The position numbers were made by a program, and so were the translations under genes. Below, one piece after another: positions 28,329 through 36,106 of a stretch of DNA of 64,000 bases. Each line of letters begins with the position of its first letter. Within the stretch, counting starts at the first letter, position 1. The DNA lies in contig JARFXO010000001.1 in the NCBI GenBank assembly GCA_029194665.1, positions 248,001 through 312,000 of the forward strand. The letters are read 5' to 3'. A model generated the notes under the pieces. The model made no database searches. It was not told the DNA's origin and saw only the letters and a program-made list of their open reading frames with translations. The stretch comes from Nitrospira sp. GTDB taxonomy: Bacteria; Nitrospirota; Nitrospiria; Nitrospirales; Nitrospiraceae.

Positions 28329-28618
28329 GAACTTCCTTTGACTGTTTCTAGACGTTTCTCAAACTAACTCATCACCGCGACATGAGCGAAGGGATGTGGA
28401 AAGCGGATATTGTAATTGAGGGCTTTGGTCGAGTCAATTTGCCGCATGTCCATGTGGTGCCGAAGTTACCAAGAACAGAGGCCTTTCATCCAGTCCCTCG
28501 CCTATCGGCGAACCCGTCCTTGCCCCCTCTCGTTCCTTTCTGCTACTAATACCGTTTCATTGCCTGATCAGGCCTTTTTCGCAGGCGCTGACCAAGCTGA
28601 TTGAATGAAGGAGAGGAG

Positions 28619-29332
28619 ATGGCCCGTCTTGGTGTAAATATCGACCATGTGGCGACGTTGCGGCAGGCACGGGGAGGAGTCGATCCGGATCCCTTGGCGG
28701 CGGCTGTTCTTGTCGAACTGGCAGGAGCCGATGGCCTGGTCGTTCATCTGCGGGAAGACAGACGCCATATCCAAGACCGAGACCTTCAACTCCTTCGCGA
28801 GATTGCCCGCACAAAGCTCGACCTTGAAATGGCGGCCGACGGCGAAATGGCGAAGATCGCCCTGAGCATCAAGCCTGACCTCGTCACGTTGGTGCCGGAA
28901 AAGCGACAGGAACTCACCACTGAAGGTGGCCTTGATGTTGTTGGACAACGCGACCGAATTCAAGGCATTGTGACTCTGTTACATAACGGGGGGATTCCCG
29001 TCAGCGTCTTCGTCGAGCCTGATCTGAATCAGATCAAGGCTGCGCACAAGATTGCGGCTGATTTCGTGGAGTTGCATACCGGTCGTTACGCAAATGCCAC
29101 ACGCTCCAAGGAAGCCGATGCGGAATTTGAGTCCATTACCCACGCCGCCAAGTTGGCCTACAAGCTCGGAATCGGAGTGAATGCCGGCCATGGGCTGAAT
29201 TACCGCAACATCAAACGCCTGACGCATGTTCCCGAAATCGTCGAGTACAACATCGGGCACAGTATCGTCGCACGGGCGGTTCTCGTCGGGCTCGTACAAG
29301 CCGTGAAAGAGATGAAGACCTTGCTCGGTTGA
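28619..29332 (+). CDS. pdxJ: Pyridoxine 5'-phosphate synthase
   Basis: PdxJ condenses 1-deoxyxylulose-5-phosphate and 1-amino-acetone-3-phosphate to make pyridoxine phosphate. ATG 28619 gives [20 protein letters not shown], the exact family start, and follows AAGGAG; the frame upstream from 28601 is discarded. Other motifs are [43 protein letters not shown] and [11 protein letters not shown]. Length (237 residues) fits the family. It heads the plus-strand run pdxJ-nnrD/E-tsaE-lapA-mutS. Confidence 0.96.
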   Translation: MARLGVNIDHVATLRQARGGVDPDPLAAAVLVELAGADGLVVHLREDRRHIQDRDLQLLREIARTKLDLEMAADGEMAKIALSIKPDLVTLVPEKRQELTTEGGLDVVGQRDRIQGIVTLLHNGGIPVSVFVEPDLNQIKAAHKIAADFVELHTGRYANATRSKEADAEFESITHAAKLAYKLGIGVNAGHGLNYRNIKRLTHVPEIVEYNIGHSIVARAVLVGLVQAVKEMKTLLG

Positions 29333-29382
29333 TCTAATGTCGTCGACCCGCTGGGTCGGTCCGTTCAATATCCCAAGTCCGC

Positions 29383-30978
29383 ATGACCAAGATCATTACC
29401 GCTGCACAGATGCAGGAGCTCGACCGCCGAACTATCTCGGAGGCTCATATCCCAGCGACCACGTTGATGGAACGCGCCGGCTCCGGCGTCGTAGCTTGTC
29501 TTGAACAACGGTTGGGACCCCTGCGGGGCAAGACGGTCACCGTTGTATGCGGCAAAGGTAACAATGGGGGGGATGGATTCGTCGCCGCTCGCCTACTTCG
29601 CCGACGCCAGGCGAACGTGCGCGTGCTCGCCATGGCACCCATCTCCGAACTGAGCCGTGATGCGGCAACGATGCATAAGCAATTCGTCCGTGGCGCGGGG
29701 AAATCTTCCGTGCGTCTTTACACATCCAAGACTCAGACAGAATCACTTTTTCAAGGCAGCGATATCCTCGTCGATGCGCTCCTCGGGACAGGACTCTCCT
29801 CTGCTGTAACCGGACGTTATGCTGAGGCCATCGACAGCATCAACGAAACCGGCCGCCCCGTGGTGGCTGTCGATCTACCGTCGGGCCTCCATGCTGATAG
29901 CGGCATGATCCTGGGTCGAGCCGTTCGTGCCTCCCTTACCGTGACCTTTGGTCTGCCTAAGTTAGGCCTCTATCAGAACGATGGGATCGATCTGGTCGGC
30001 GAGGTGGCCATTGTGGACATCGGAATTCCGCCGGCTTACATTGATTCGGTCGAGAGCCGAACGACATTGATGACAGAACACGATGTGCGAACGTACCTGC
30101 CGAGTCGGCAACCATCGAATCACAAAGGTTCCTTTGGTCATGCCGGCATTATTGCCGGGTCCGTTGGAAAAACCGGAGCGGCTGCCATGGCCGCGCGAGC
30201 GGCGCTTCGTGTCGGCGCGGGGCTCGTAACCGTCGCAATCCCTACCAGTGTCAACGATATATTGGAAGCAAAGCTGCTGGAGGCGATGACGGCTCCGATG
30301 CCTGAGACCAAAGCGCGCACCTTTGCTAGGACCGCATTGGATCGGCTTGTCTCCTTCATGGCGGCGAGAACCGCTATCGCCATCGGTCCAGGATTATCCA
30401 CCCATCCGGAAACGGTTGAACTCGTCCAGGGCTTGACGAAACAACTTGATCGACCGGCTGTTTTGGATGCAGACGCCCTGAACGCGTTGACTGGACGGAC
30501 CGCTCTCCTGGCATCTTGCAAGACACCGCCGATTATCACCCCGCATCCCGGAGAGATGGCGCGACTGGAGGCAGACGCCACGCCGCAGACCGTCAATAGC
30601 GATCGGATCGGTTTTGCCTCCCGCTTCGCCAGAGAGCGAGGCCTGTTCGTTGTGTTGAAAGGTGCCAGGACCGTCGTCGCCCGTCCGGACGGAGCCGTTG
30701 CGATTTGCCCTACCGGAAATCCGGGGATGGCGACTGCAGGAACAGGGGATGTGTTAACCGGCATGGTGGTGGGACTCTTAGCCCAAGGCGTACCCTCCTG
30801 GGAGGCTGCCTGTGCTGCCACATACCTGCATGGAGCCGCAGGCGATTTGGCCGCAGCCAAGATGGGGCAGGCCGGATTAATTGCGGGGGACGTGATCGAG
30901 GAGATTCCCTATGCCCTCAAGCTTATCCACCAAGTTCCATCTAATAAGCCCAACGAGCGATGGAACGATCCCTCGTGA
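29383..30978 (+). CDS. nnrD/nnrE: Bifunctional NAD(P)H-hydrate epimerase / dehydratase
   Basis: The 531-residue protein repairs damaged NAD(P)H hydrates. Residues 1-215 are the YjeF_N/NnrE epimerase (VVCGKGNNGGDGFVAARLL, VDALLGTGL, AVDLPSGLHADSG). The C-terminal part is the ADP-dependent dehydratase NnrD (HKGSFGHAGIIAGSVGKTGA, VLDADALNAL, TPHPGEMARL, GNPGMATAGTGDVLTGMV). Fusion of the two is the common bacterial arrangement. It ends just before tsaE. Confidence 0.95.
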   Translation: MTKIITAAQMQELDRRTISEAHIPATTLMERAGSGVVACLEQRLGPLRGKTVTVVCGKGNNGGDGFVAARLLRRRQANVRVLAMAPISELSRDAATMHKQFVRGAGKSSVRLYTSKTQTESLFQGSDILVDALLGTGLSSAVTGRYAEAIDSINETGRPVVAVDLPSGLHADSGMILGRAVRASLTVTFGLPKLGLYQNDGIDLVGEVAIVDIGIPPAYIDSVESRTTLMTEHDVRTYLPSRQPSNHKGSFGHAGIIAGSVGKTGAAAMAARAALRVGAGLVTVAIPTSVNDILEAKLLEAMTAPMPETKARTFARTALDRLVSFMAARTAIAIGPGLSTHPETVELVQGLTKQLDRPAVLDADALNALTGRTALLASCKTPPIITPHPGEMARLEADATPQTVNSDRIGFASRFARERGLFVVLKGARTVVARPDGAVAICPTGNPGMATAGTGDVLTGMVVGLLAQGVPSWEAACAATYLHGAAGDLAAAKMGQAGLIAGDVIEEIPYALKLIHQVPSNKPNERWNDPS

Positions 30979-30988
30979 AGACGTTCCC

Positions 30989-31531
30989 ATGGCGACATCC
31001 ATCACCTGTCTGGACCTTATCCTCTCGTCTCCCGGCGAAACAGAATCGTTGGGATATGCCATTGGCAGGCTGCTTCAGGGGGGGGAGGTACTCGCCTTGA
31101 TCGGTGAATTAGGCGTTGGGAAGACGGCACTGGTCCGTGGGATCGTTGTCGGCCTCGACGTACCGGCTGATTCCGTCACAAGCCCGACGTTCGTGATCGT
31201 ACATGAATACCAGGGGCGTCTTCCGATCATTCATATCGACTTATACCGGTTGCAGAAACCGGATGAAGCTGATTCGATTGGACTATTGGACTATTTCACC
31301 GACGATGTGGTCGTCGCCATTGAGTGGGCGGACCGATTTCCCCGATTGCTTCCGGAGGACCGATTGGAAGTGAGCATTACCCATCGGACCAGGACGACCA
31401 GAGCAGTGCGGCTGGAAGCAAGAGGTTCACGCTCTCGCACACTTCTCGCTCAAATCAAGAACAGAGAGCGTCCAGCTGCACGATCAGTCAGAGCAAGCCT
31501 CCAGGCTGGTAGAAAGACTTCGTCGCGATGA
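30989..31531 (+). CDS. tsaE: tRNA threonylcarbamoyladenosine biosynthesis ATPase TsaE
   Basis: TsaE drives the t6A37 tRNA modification with TsaB and TsaD. ATG 30989 gives MATSITCLDLILSSPGETES; the frame upstream lies inside nnrD/E and is discarded. The P-loop is GELGVGKTALVRG, followed by SPTFVIVHEYQG, HIDLYRL and IEWADRF, all family marks. After about residue 135 the chain ends in a basic tail (RTRTTRAVRLEARG and following), somewhat longer than usual. The stop overlaps the next ATG. Confidence 0.92.
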   Translation: MATSITCLDLILSSPGETESLGYAIGRLLQGGEVLALIGELGVGKTALVRGIVVGLDVPADSVTSPTFVIVHEYQGRLPIIHIDLYRLQKPDEADSIGLLDYFTDDVVVAIEWADRFPRLLPEDRLEVSITHRTRTTRAVRLEARGSRSRTLLAQIKNRERPAARSVRASLQAGRKTSSR

Positions 31532-31872
31532 CTCGATTGATCCTGGTCGGCATCCTTCTGCTCCTTTCGTTGGCCTTCTTCCTTCAAAATCAAGAACAGG
31601 AAGTCACGCTCCGCTATTTTTTTGGATTACTTCAAGCTTCAACACCCATTTACAAGCCCATCATGGCCGGTTTTGTCATCGGCCTGTTGGTCGCGGTCAT
31701 TCTGCTTTTTCCTCCCTGGGTCCGTGCGCGTATCGACCTTCGACGAAAGACGAAGGCCTTGCAGGAAGCCGAAGTGAACTTGGAGCGACTCAGGCAATCT
31801 CTTGAGAAGCTATCCGGACGGACTCAGAGTCCCGCTCAAATGGAATCTTCGAGGGACTTCGGTGATGAGTGA
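31528..31872 (+). CDS. LapA-domain (DUF1049) membrane protein
   Basis: This 114-residue protein has two membrane segments (ILVGILLLLSLAFFLQNQEQ and MAGFVIGLLVAVILLFPPWV) with a VTLRYFFG loop, then a cytoplasmic coiled coil. This is the LapA/YciS pattern of small inner-membrane scaffolds linked to lipopolysaccharide assembly in enterobacteria; its role here is not known. It overlaps tsaE upstream and mutS downstream, so the three are translationally coupled. Confidence 0.85.
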   Translation: MTRLILVGILLLLSLAFFLQNQEQEVTLRYFFGLLQASTPIYKPIMAGFVIGLLVAVILLFPPWVRARIDLRRKTKALQEAEVNLERLRQSLEKLSGRTQSPAQMESSRDFGDE

Positions 31873-34507
31873 CTCAACCTCGAGCCCGCTCATGCGGCAG
31901 TATCGGGACATCAAACAGGGATACCCTGAAGCCATCCTGTTTTTTCGCGTCGGAGATTTTTATGAGATGTTTTACGAGGATGCGCAGGAGGCGTCTCGAC
32001 TCTTATCGATCGCCCTCACGTCTCGCGACAAGAACAGCCCCCATCCTGTTCCACTCTGTGGCGTTCCCTATCATGCAGCAACAGGCTATATCGCAAAGCT
32101 CTTGAAGGCCGGCCGTCTCGTCGCCTTATGTGAGCAAGTTGAAGATCCAAAAGCGGCCAAAGGCCTGGTACGGCGTGAAGTCGTCAGGCTGTATACTCCC
32201 GGTACGCTCGTAGACACGGAATTTCTTGCCCCTTCCGAGCTGAACTATCTGGCTGCCCTCTCCGTTGGACCAGACCCAGACCGAGGATCACCGATCGGCC
32301 TAGCGGTCCTGGAGGTGTCAACGGGTGAATTTTGGGGCATGGAGTTTCACAGTCCCCAGGCGTCCACGCAAGTGTTGAACGAGCTCGCTCGACTGGACCC
32401 TCGGGAAGTTCTTTTCCCCGCAGACCACCGCTCCCCTTGGATTGAGCAAATAGCAGGGGCGCGCCTGTGTGAACGACCACCAGCGTCGTTCAGCCATCAA
32501 TCGGCTGCTCGCACCTTGACTGAACACTTCCGCGTGCAAACCTTGGAAGCCCTAGGCTGTGCCGATGTCCCGGCTGCCAGTAGCGCTGCAGGAGCCGTCT
32601 TGTCGTACTTCCGCGAGACCCAACCGGCGGTTCCTCCGGATCACATTCGCCGATTCACTGTCCGGCAGAATAGCGAGTACATGCATCTGGATGGAACGAC
32701 CATCCGTAACCTGGAACTTCTTAAACCATTCATGTCGAGCGAGACAACGTCTGGTTTGAAATCTACGACTCTTCTGAGCCGGTTGGATCGGACCGCCACC
32801 GCGATGGGAAGTCGACTCCTTCGCCAGTGGCTGGTACGACCGTTGCTCCGTTGCGACCAGATCAGCGCTCGCCTCGACGCCGTGGAAGAACTGAAGAGCC
32901 ACATGCAGGTGCGGACTGCATTACGTACAGGCTTGCGAGAGATCCAGGATATTGCACGACTCGGCAGCCGCATCGTCCTCGGTTTGGCCGGCCCACGAGA
33001 ACTGCTTGCCCTCAAACAGTCTCTCTCGGTTTTGCCCGAGATTCTTGTTCAGTTGACGCCGCTCCAGAGCCAGCTACTCTGCGATGCAAGGGCGTCATGG
33101 GATAACGGCCAGGATCTCTACAACCTGATCGAGGAAGCCATCCGACCTGATGCTCCGCTCTCCCTTCGCGATGGGAATATCATCAAGGACGGCTATGACC
33201 CGGCAATCGACGAACTGCGTAAAGCCAGCAAGGAAGGGAAAAGCTGGATCGCGGGCATCGAGGTTCGAGAGCGTGAGCGAACCGGCATAGAATCGTTGAA
33301 GGTCCGTTACAACCAGGTGTTCGGCTATTATATCGAGATCACCAAAGCCAATCTTGCTCGTGTTCCCGCCGACTATGTTCGCAAGCAAACCCTGGTCAAT
33401 GCCGAACGATTTATGACCGCAGAATTGAAGGAACTGGAAGAACGTGTCACAGGGGCCGATGTCAAGCTGCTCGCTCGTGAGCAAGAGGTCTTTGGTGAGC
33501 TTCGCTCACGATTGGCGAAAGAAGCCCATCGATTGGACGCCATGGCGATCCACCTTTCGCTCATTGATGTCATAGCCGCATTGGCGGAGGCGGCCGCCTT
33601 GCACCGATACAGCAAACCCACAGTCACGGAAGGGGGTGACATCACAATACGAGATGGTCGCCACCCCGTGGTCGAAGGACTCTGTACCGATTCGGGATTC
33701 GTCCCGAACGACACGGTCCTGGATTTGGAAACGAACAGGCTGCTGATCATTACCGGACCGAACATGGCGGGAAAGAGCACGTATCTTCGCCAAGTCGCGC
33801 TGATCGTGCTGATGGCTCAGATCGGCAGCTTCGTTCCCGCCACAGAAGCGTCTATCGGGTTGACCGATCGCATCTTCACCAGAGTGGGAGCCTCGGATAA
33901 TCTGGCGGGAGGCCAGAGTACGTTCATGGTGGAAATGGTCGAGACGGCCAACATTCTTCAGAATGCGACTCAACGCAGTCTGATTCTACTGGACGAAATC
34001 GGGCGAGGTACAAGCACTTACGATGGCTTGAGCATCGCCTGGGCGATTGCGGAACATATCCATGACCGAGCTCGATTAGGCGCGCGCACGTTGTTCGCCA
34101 CCCATTACCATGAGATGACACAGCTGGAGCAGCAGCGGACCGGAATCAAGAATTATCGCGTGGCCGTGCAGGAGCGCGGCGGAGACGTCGTGTTTCTTCG
34201 AAAAATCGTGGCAGGCAAAGCCGACCGGAGTTACGGTATCCACGTTGCGAAACTTGCAGGGCTCCCTCCCAACGTGATCGATCGCGCCAAAGCGGTGTTG
34301 TTACAACTTGAACAGCCGGAGACTCGTTCCGAGTTGATCCAGGAGCAACTCCCGTTGACATCTGATCCCCTTCCCCAGCCCCATCCGATTATCGAGGAGG
34401 TCAAGCAGATTGACCTCTTCTCGATGACCCCGCTCGATGCGCTGAATCGCCTTGCCGAATTGCAGCGCATGGTGAGTTTGGACCGCAACATTCCTTCCGA
34501 TCGCTGA
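31865..34507 (+). CDS. mutS: DNA mismatch repair protein MutS
   Basis: MutS binds mismatches and recruits MutL. I take ATG 31865 (MSDSTSSPLMRQYRDIKQGY), which overlaps the lapA stop; the frame from 31802 lies in lapA. The N-terminus has the mismatch-reading F-x-E motif in FRVGDFYEMFYEDA. The C-terminus has Walker A GPNMAGKSTYLRQ, the Walker B/D-loop ILLDEIGRGTSTYDGLSIAW and FATHYHEMTQL. About 880 residues, a full-length MutS1. It closes the plus-strand operon. Confidence 0.97.
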   Translation: MSDSTSSPLMRQYRDIKQGYPEAILFFRVGDFYEMFYEDAQEASRLLSIALTSRDKNSPHPVPLCGVPYHAATGYIAKLLKAGRLVALCEQVEDPKAAKGLVRREVVRLYTPGTLVDTEFLAPSELNYLAALSVGPDPDRGSPIGLAVLEVSTGEFWGMEFHSPQASTQVLNELARLDPREVLFPADHRSPWIEQIAGARLCERPPASFSHQSAARTLTEHFRVQTLEALGCADVPAASSAAGAVLSYFRETQPAVPPDHIRRFTVRQNSEYMHLDGTTIRNLELLKPFMSSETTSGLKSTTLLSRLDRTATAMGSRLLRQWLVRPLLRCDQISARLDAVEELKSHMQVRTALRTGLREIQDIARLGSRIVLGLAGPRELLALKQSLSVLPEILVQLTPLQSQLLCDARASWDNGQDLYNLIEEAIRPDAPLSLRDGNIIKDGYDPAIDELRKASKEGKSWIAGIEVRERERTGIESLKVRYNQVFGYYIEITKANLARVPADYVRKQTLVNAERFMTAELKELEERVTGADVKLLAREQEVFGELRSRLAKEAHRLDAMAIHLSLIDVIAALAEAAALHRYSKPTVTEGGDITIRDGRHPVVEGLCTDSGFVPNDTVLDLETNRLLIITGPNMAGKSTYLRQVALIVLMAQIGSFVPATEASIGLTDRIFTRVGASDNLAGGQSTFMVEMVETANILQNATQRSLILLDEIGRGTSTYDGLSIAWAIAEHIHDRARLGARTLFATHYHEMTQLEQQRTGIKNYRVAVQERGGDVVFLRKIVAGKADRSYGIHVAKLAGLPPNVIDRAKAVLLQLEQPETRSELIQEQLPLTSDPLPQPHPIIEEVKQIDLFSMTPLDALNRLAELQRMVSLDRNIPSDR

Positions 34508-34518
34508 CGATCATTAGT

Positions 34519-34712
34519 TAACCCTAATCCGAAAACGAAAACTCGTCTGTTGGTTTATTCCGCGGGTCCTGTCATGGCGAACAGCCCCACCGTGCTCACT
34601 CCACCCATCCCCCAGTGGGGCCCTTCCGTTGCGCGCGGTGGGGCGCCCCGTTCGCCACGTCACCCGCGGTGTTTATGCGATCTGTTGTCAAAATTATTTC
34701 GGATTACGGTTA
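34519..34712. repeat. 194-bp imperfect palindrome between mutS and mazEF
   Basis: TAACCCTAATCCGAAA (34519-34534) and TTTCGGATTACGGTTA (34697-34712) are outer inverted arms with one mismatch. Inside lie further matching pairs: CCGCGGGT against ACCCGCGG, GGCGAAC against GTTCGCC, and CCCCACCG against CGGTGGGG. The whole unit could fold into a long hairpin. It has no open frame and looks like a small non-autonomous mobile or REPIN-like repeat. Confidence 0.65.
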
Positions 34713-34745
34713 GTTCCAGCCACTCGATCGCCGCAATCAGTTGTC

Positions 34746-34778
34746 TTGCCAGAAAAATACATCCTGTATACAATACAG
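34746..34778 (+). promoter_or_regulatory. mazEF promoter with operator palindrome over the -10
   Basis: TTGCCA (34746-34751) and TACAAT (34769-34774) are a near-consensus sigma-70 promoter with a 17-base spacer. CTGTAT-ACA-ATACAG (34764-34778) is a perfect 6-base inverted repeat over the -10. This is the usual placement of an operator for autoregulation by an antitoxin or toxin-antitoxin complex. Confidence 0.6.
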
Positions 34779-34802
34779 CATTCATGTCTTGGTGGAGGAA
34801 CA

Positions 34803-35030
34803 ATGGCCGTCAGATTGAACATCACGATGGATGAGGATATTTACACAAGACTCAAGCAGGAAGTGCCTCCGAAGAAGATCAGCGCGTTCATCTCCTCCGC
34901 TGTTCGGGCGAAACTTCATCCGGACAAGAAGACCCTCGATGAAGCCTACCGTGCCGCCCGGAAAGAACGTTGGCGGAAAGAACTGGAGCATGACTGGAAG
35001 AGCACGGAGGGCGAAGGGTGGCCAAACTGA
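34803..35030 (+). CDS. MazE-type antitoxin (ribbon-helix-helix)
   Basis: ATG 34803 follows GGAGGAAC. The 75-residue product starts MAVRLNITMDEDIYTRLKQE, a ribbon-helix-helix DNA-binding pattern, then SAFISSAVRAKL. The charged C-terminus (KERWRKELEHDWKSTEGEGW) would wrap and neutralise the toxin. The upstream frame from 34629 is non-coding. It overlaps mazF by 13 bases and should repress its own promoter through the palindrome at 34764-34778. Confidence 0.85.
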   Translation: MAVRLNITMDEDIYTRLKQEVPPKKISAFISSAVRAKLHPDKKTLDEAYRAARKERWRKELEHDWKSTEGEGWPN

Positions 35031-35365
35031 GGAAGCTACCCCGTCGAGGAGATGTCTACTGGGTTGCGCTGGATCCGACGGTTGGGTCAGAGATCAAGAA
35101 GACCAGACCAGCGGTGATCGTTTCTAACGATTCCTGCAACACCTTCGGCTCTCGCGTGGTTGTCCTGCCGCTTACCAGCAATGTCGATTCCTTGTATCCC
35201 GGTGAAGCCATGGTCGTCGTCAACGGCAAGTCGGCTCGTGTGTTGGGCGATCAGATCCGATCGTTGGATAAATCACGAGTGCAATCGAAAATCGACACAT
35301 TGAGCCAAGAAGAGCTGGCCGCCGTCGAAGAGGCGATCCGCATCACGCTCGCCTTGCAGCCTTGA
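35018..35365 (+). CDS. mazF: MazF/PemK-type endoribonuclease toxin
   Basis: The 115-residue product has the MazF marks RRGDVYWVALDPTVGSEIKK, TRPAVIVSND, VVVLPLTSN and ARVLGDQIRSLDKSR. It cuts mRNA at short sequences unless bound by the antitoxin. The start is GTG at 35018 inside the end of the antitoxin gene; coupling keeps the toxin at or below antitoxin level. The final codons overlap, on the opposite strand, the avd-like fragment ORF. Confidence 0.92.
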   Translation: MAKLRKLPRRGDVYWVALDPTVGSEIKKTRPAVIVSNDSCNTFGSRVVVLPLTSNVDSLYPGEAMVVVNGKSARVLGDQIRSLDKSRVQSKIDTLSQEELAAVEEAIRITLALQP

Positions 35366-35519
35366 ACGGCGAGGGCTTTTCCCAAAAACCTCCACGACCG
35401 TATTTCGAGGCGCTCGCCCAAGGTGAAGCGGCGCGAGCGCGGAATTTATCGAGCTGCGGAATCAGCCACAGCAACAGCTCGTGGCACGATTGCACAGGCT
35501 GGGGGACCGTTGGAGGCAT
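35343..35519 (-). pseudogene. 5' fragment 1 of an avd-like (DGR accessory, four-helix bundle) gene
   Basis: On the minus strand, ATG 35519 gives MPPTVPQPVQSCHELLLWLI, then PQLDKF. After that a one-base loss shifts the frame. In the next frame the codons still read RSRRFTLGERLE, so the unshifted protein would continue DKFPRSRRFTLGERLE. This W-x(n)-KFPR-x-x-RFTLG pattern is the signature of Avd and related four-helix bundle proteins of diversity-generating retroelements. Homology ends about 35390. The first helix only remains. Confidence 0.55.
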
Positions 35520-35525
35520 CGCTCA

Positions 35526-35690
35526 ACCCCACGCTGGCAGGGCTTAGGCTTGGTTCAAGGTCGGCTGATGGTCGTAGCCTATACAAGGCGAGGTTCGGAC
35601 AGGATCCGAATCATCTCATTAAGGAAGGCAAATCGTCGTGAAAAAGTCCTCTTCCAAGAAACGCTCAAAGACCAACTGGGAAAAAATTGA
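35526..35690 (+). pseudogene. brnT: 3' fragment of a BrnT-type toxin
   Basis: The codons read GLGLVQGRLMVVAYTRRGSD, then RIRIISLRKANRREKVLFQE. This is the C-terminal half of BrnT toxins (GRLLVVVYTERG...RIISARKA..RER). The N-terminal half, including the start, is replaced by unrelated sequence that contains the avd-like fragment on the other strand. The 3' end still overlaps the brnA start, as in intact brnTA operons. Confidence 0.7.
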
Positions 35691-35904
35691 CGCGATGTCC
35701 GACCATGACATCGACTACTCTGATATTCCCGAACTCGGGAAAGCGTTTTTCAAGCATGCAACCCTTGTCCTGCCCGAGCCGAAAGCCACCGTGACCATGC
35801 GCGTGGATCGGAAAGTATTGGATTGGTTCAAAGCGCAGGGACGTGGCTACCAAACTCGCATCAACGCGCTGCTCCGAGCCTATATGGAAGCGCATAAGAC
35901 GTGA
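35638..35904 (+). CDS. brnA: BrnA-family antitoxin (DUF4415)
   Basis: The 88-residue product ends in the BrnA ribbon-helix-helix domain (PKATVTMRVDRKVLDWFKAQ, then GRGYQTRINALLRAYME). The N-terminus is charged (MKKSSSKKRSKTNWEKIDAM). It starts at GTG 35638 after AAGGAAGG. BrnA represses its own operon and neutralises BrnT; here its toxin is truncated, so it is an orphan antitoxin and may act in trans. The stop abuts the second avd-like fragment. Confidence 0.85.
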   Translation: MKKSSSKKRSKTNWEKIDAMSDHDIDYSDIPELGKAFFKHATLVLPEPKATVTMRVDRKVLDWFKAQGRGYQTRINALLRAYMEAHKT

Positions 35905-35995
35905 TGGGCTCGGGAAACTTGTCGATCTGCGGAATCAGCCACAGCAGCAGCTCATGACACGATTGCACCGCCTGGGGCACGGTGGAAGCAGACAT
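35861..35995 (-). pseudogene. 5' fragment 2 of an avd-like gene, directly downstream of the DGR-type target
   Basis: On the minus strand ATG 35995 follows AAGAGGGTG and gives MSASTVPQAVQSCHELLLWL, then IPQIDKFP. The reading then runs into brnA-strand sequence (EPITSYALPYRLGAAR) and stops. It is about 80 percent identical to the fragment at 35450-35519 over some 80 bases. Its place about 110 bases after the stop of the ATPase-FGE gene, on the same strand, is where avd normally lies in a DGR. Confidence 0.55.
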
Positions 35996-36106
35996 CGGCA
36001 CCCTCTTATCTATTCCAGTTGCGCTCGACTAAGCCTATGGCCCTTTCGGACATGAGTGTCACGGAGAATAGGGAGAGCAAAGGGTCAAAGAACAAAGCGC
36101 AAAGGG

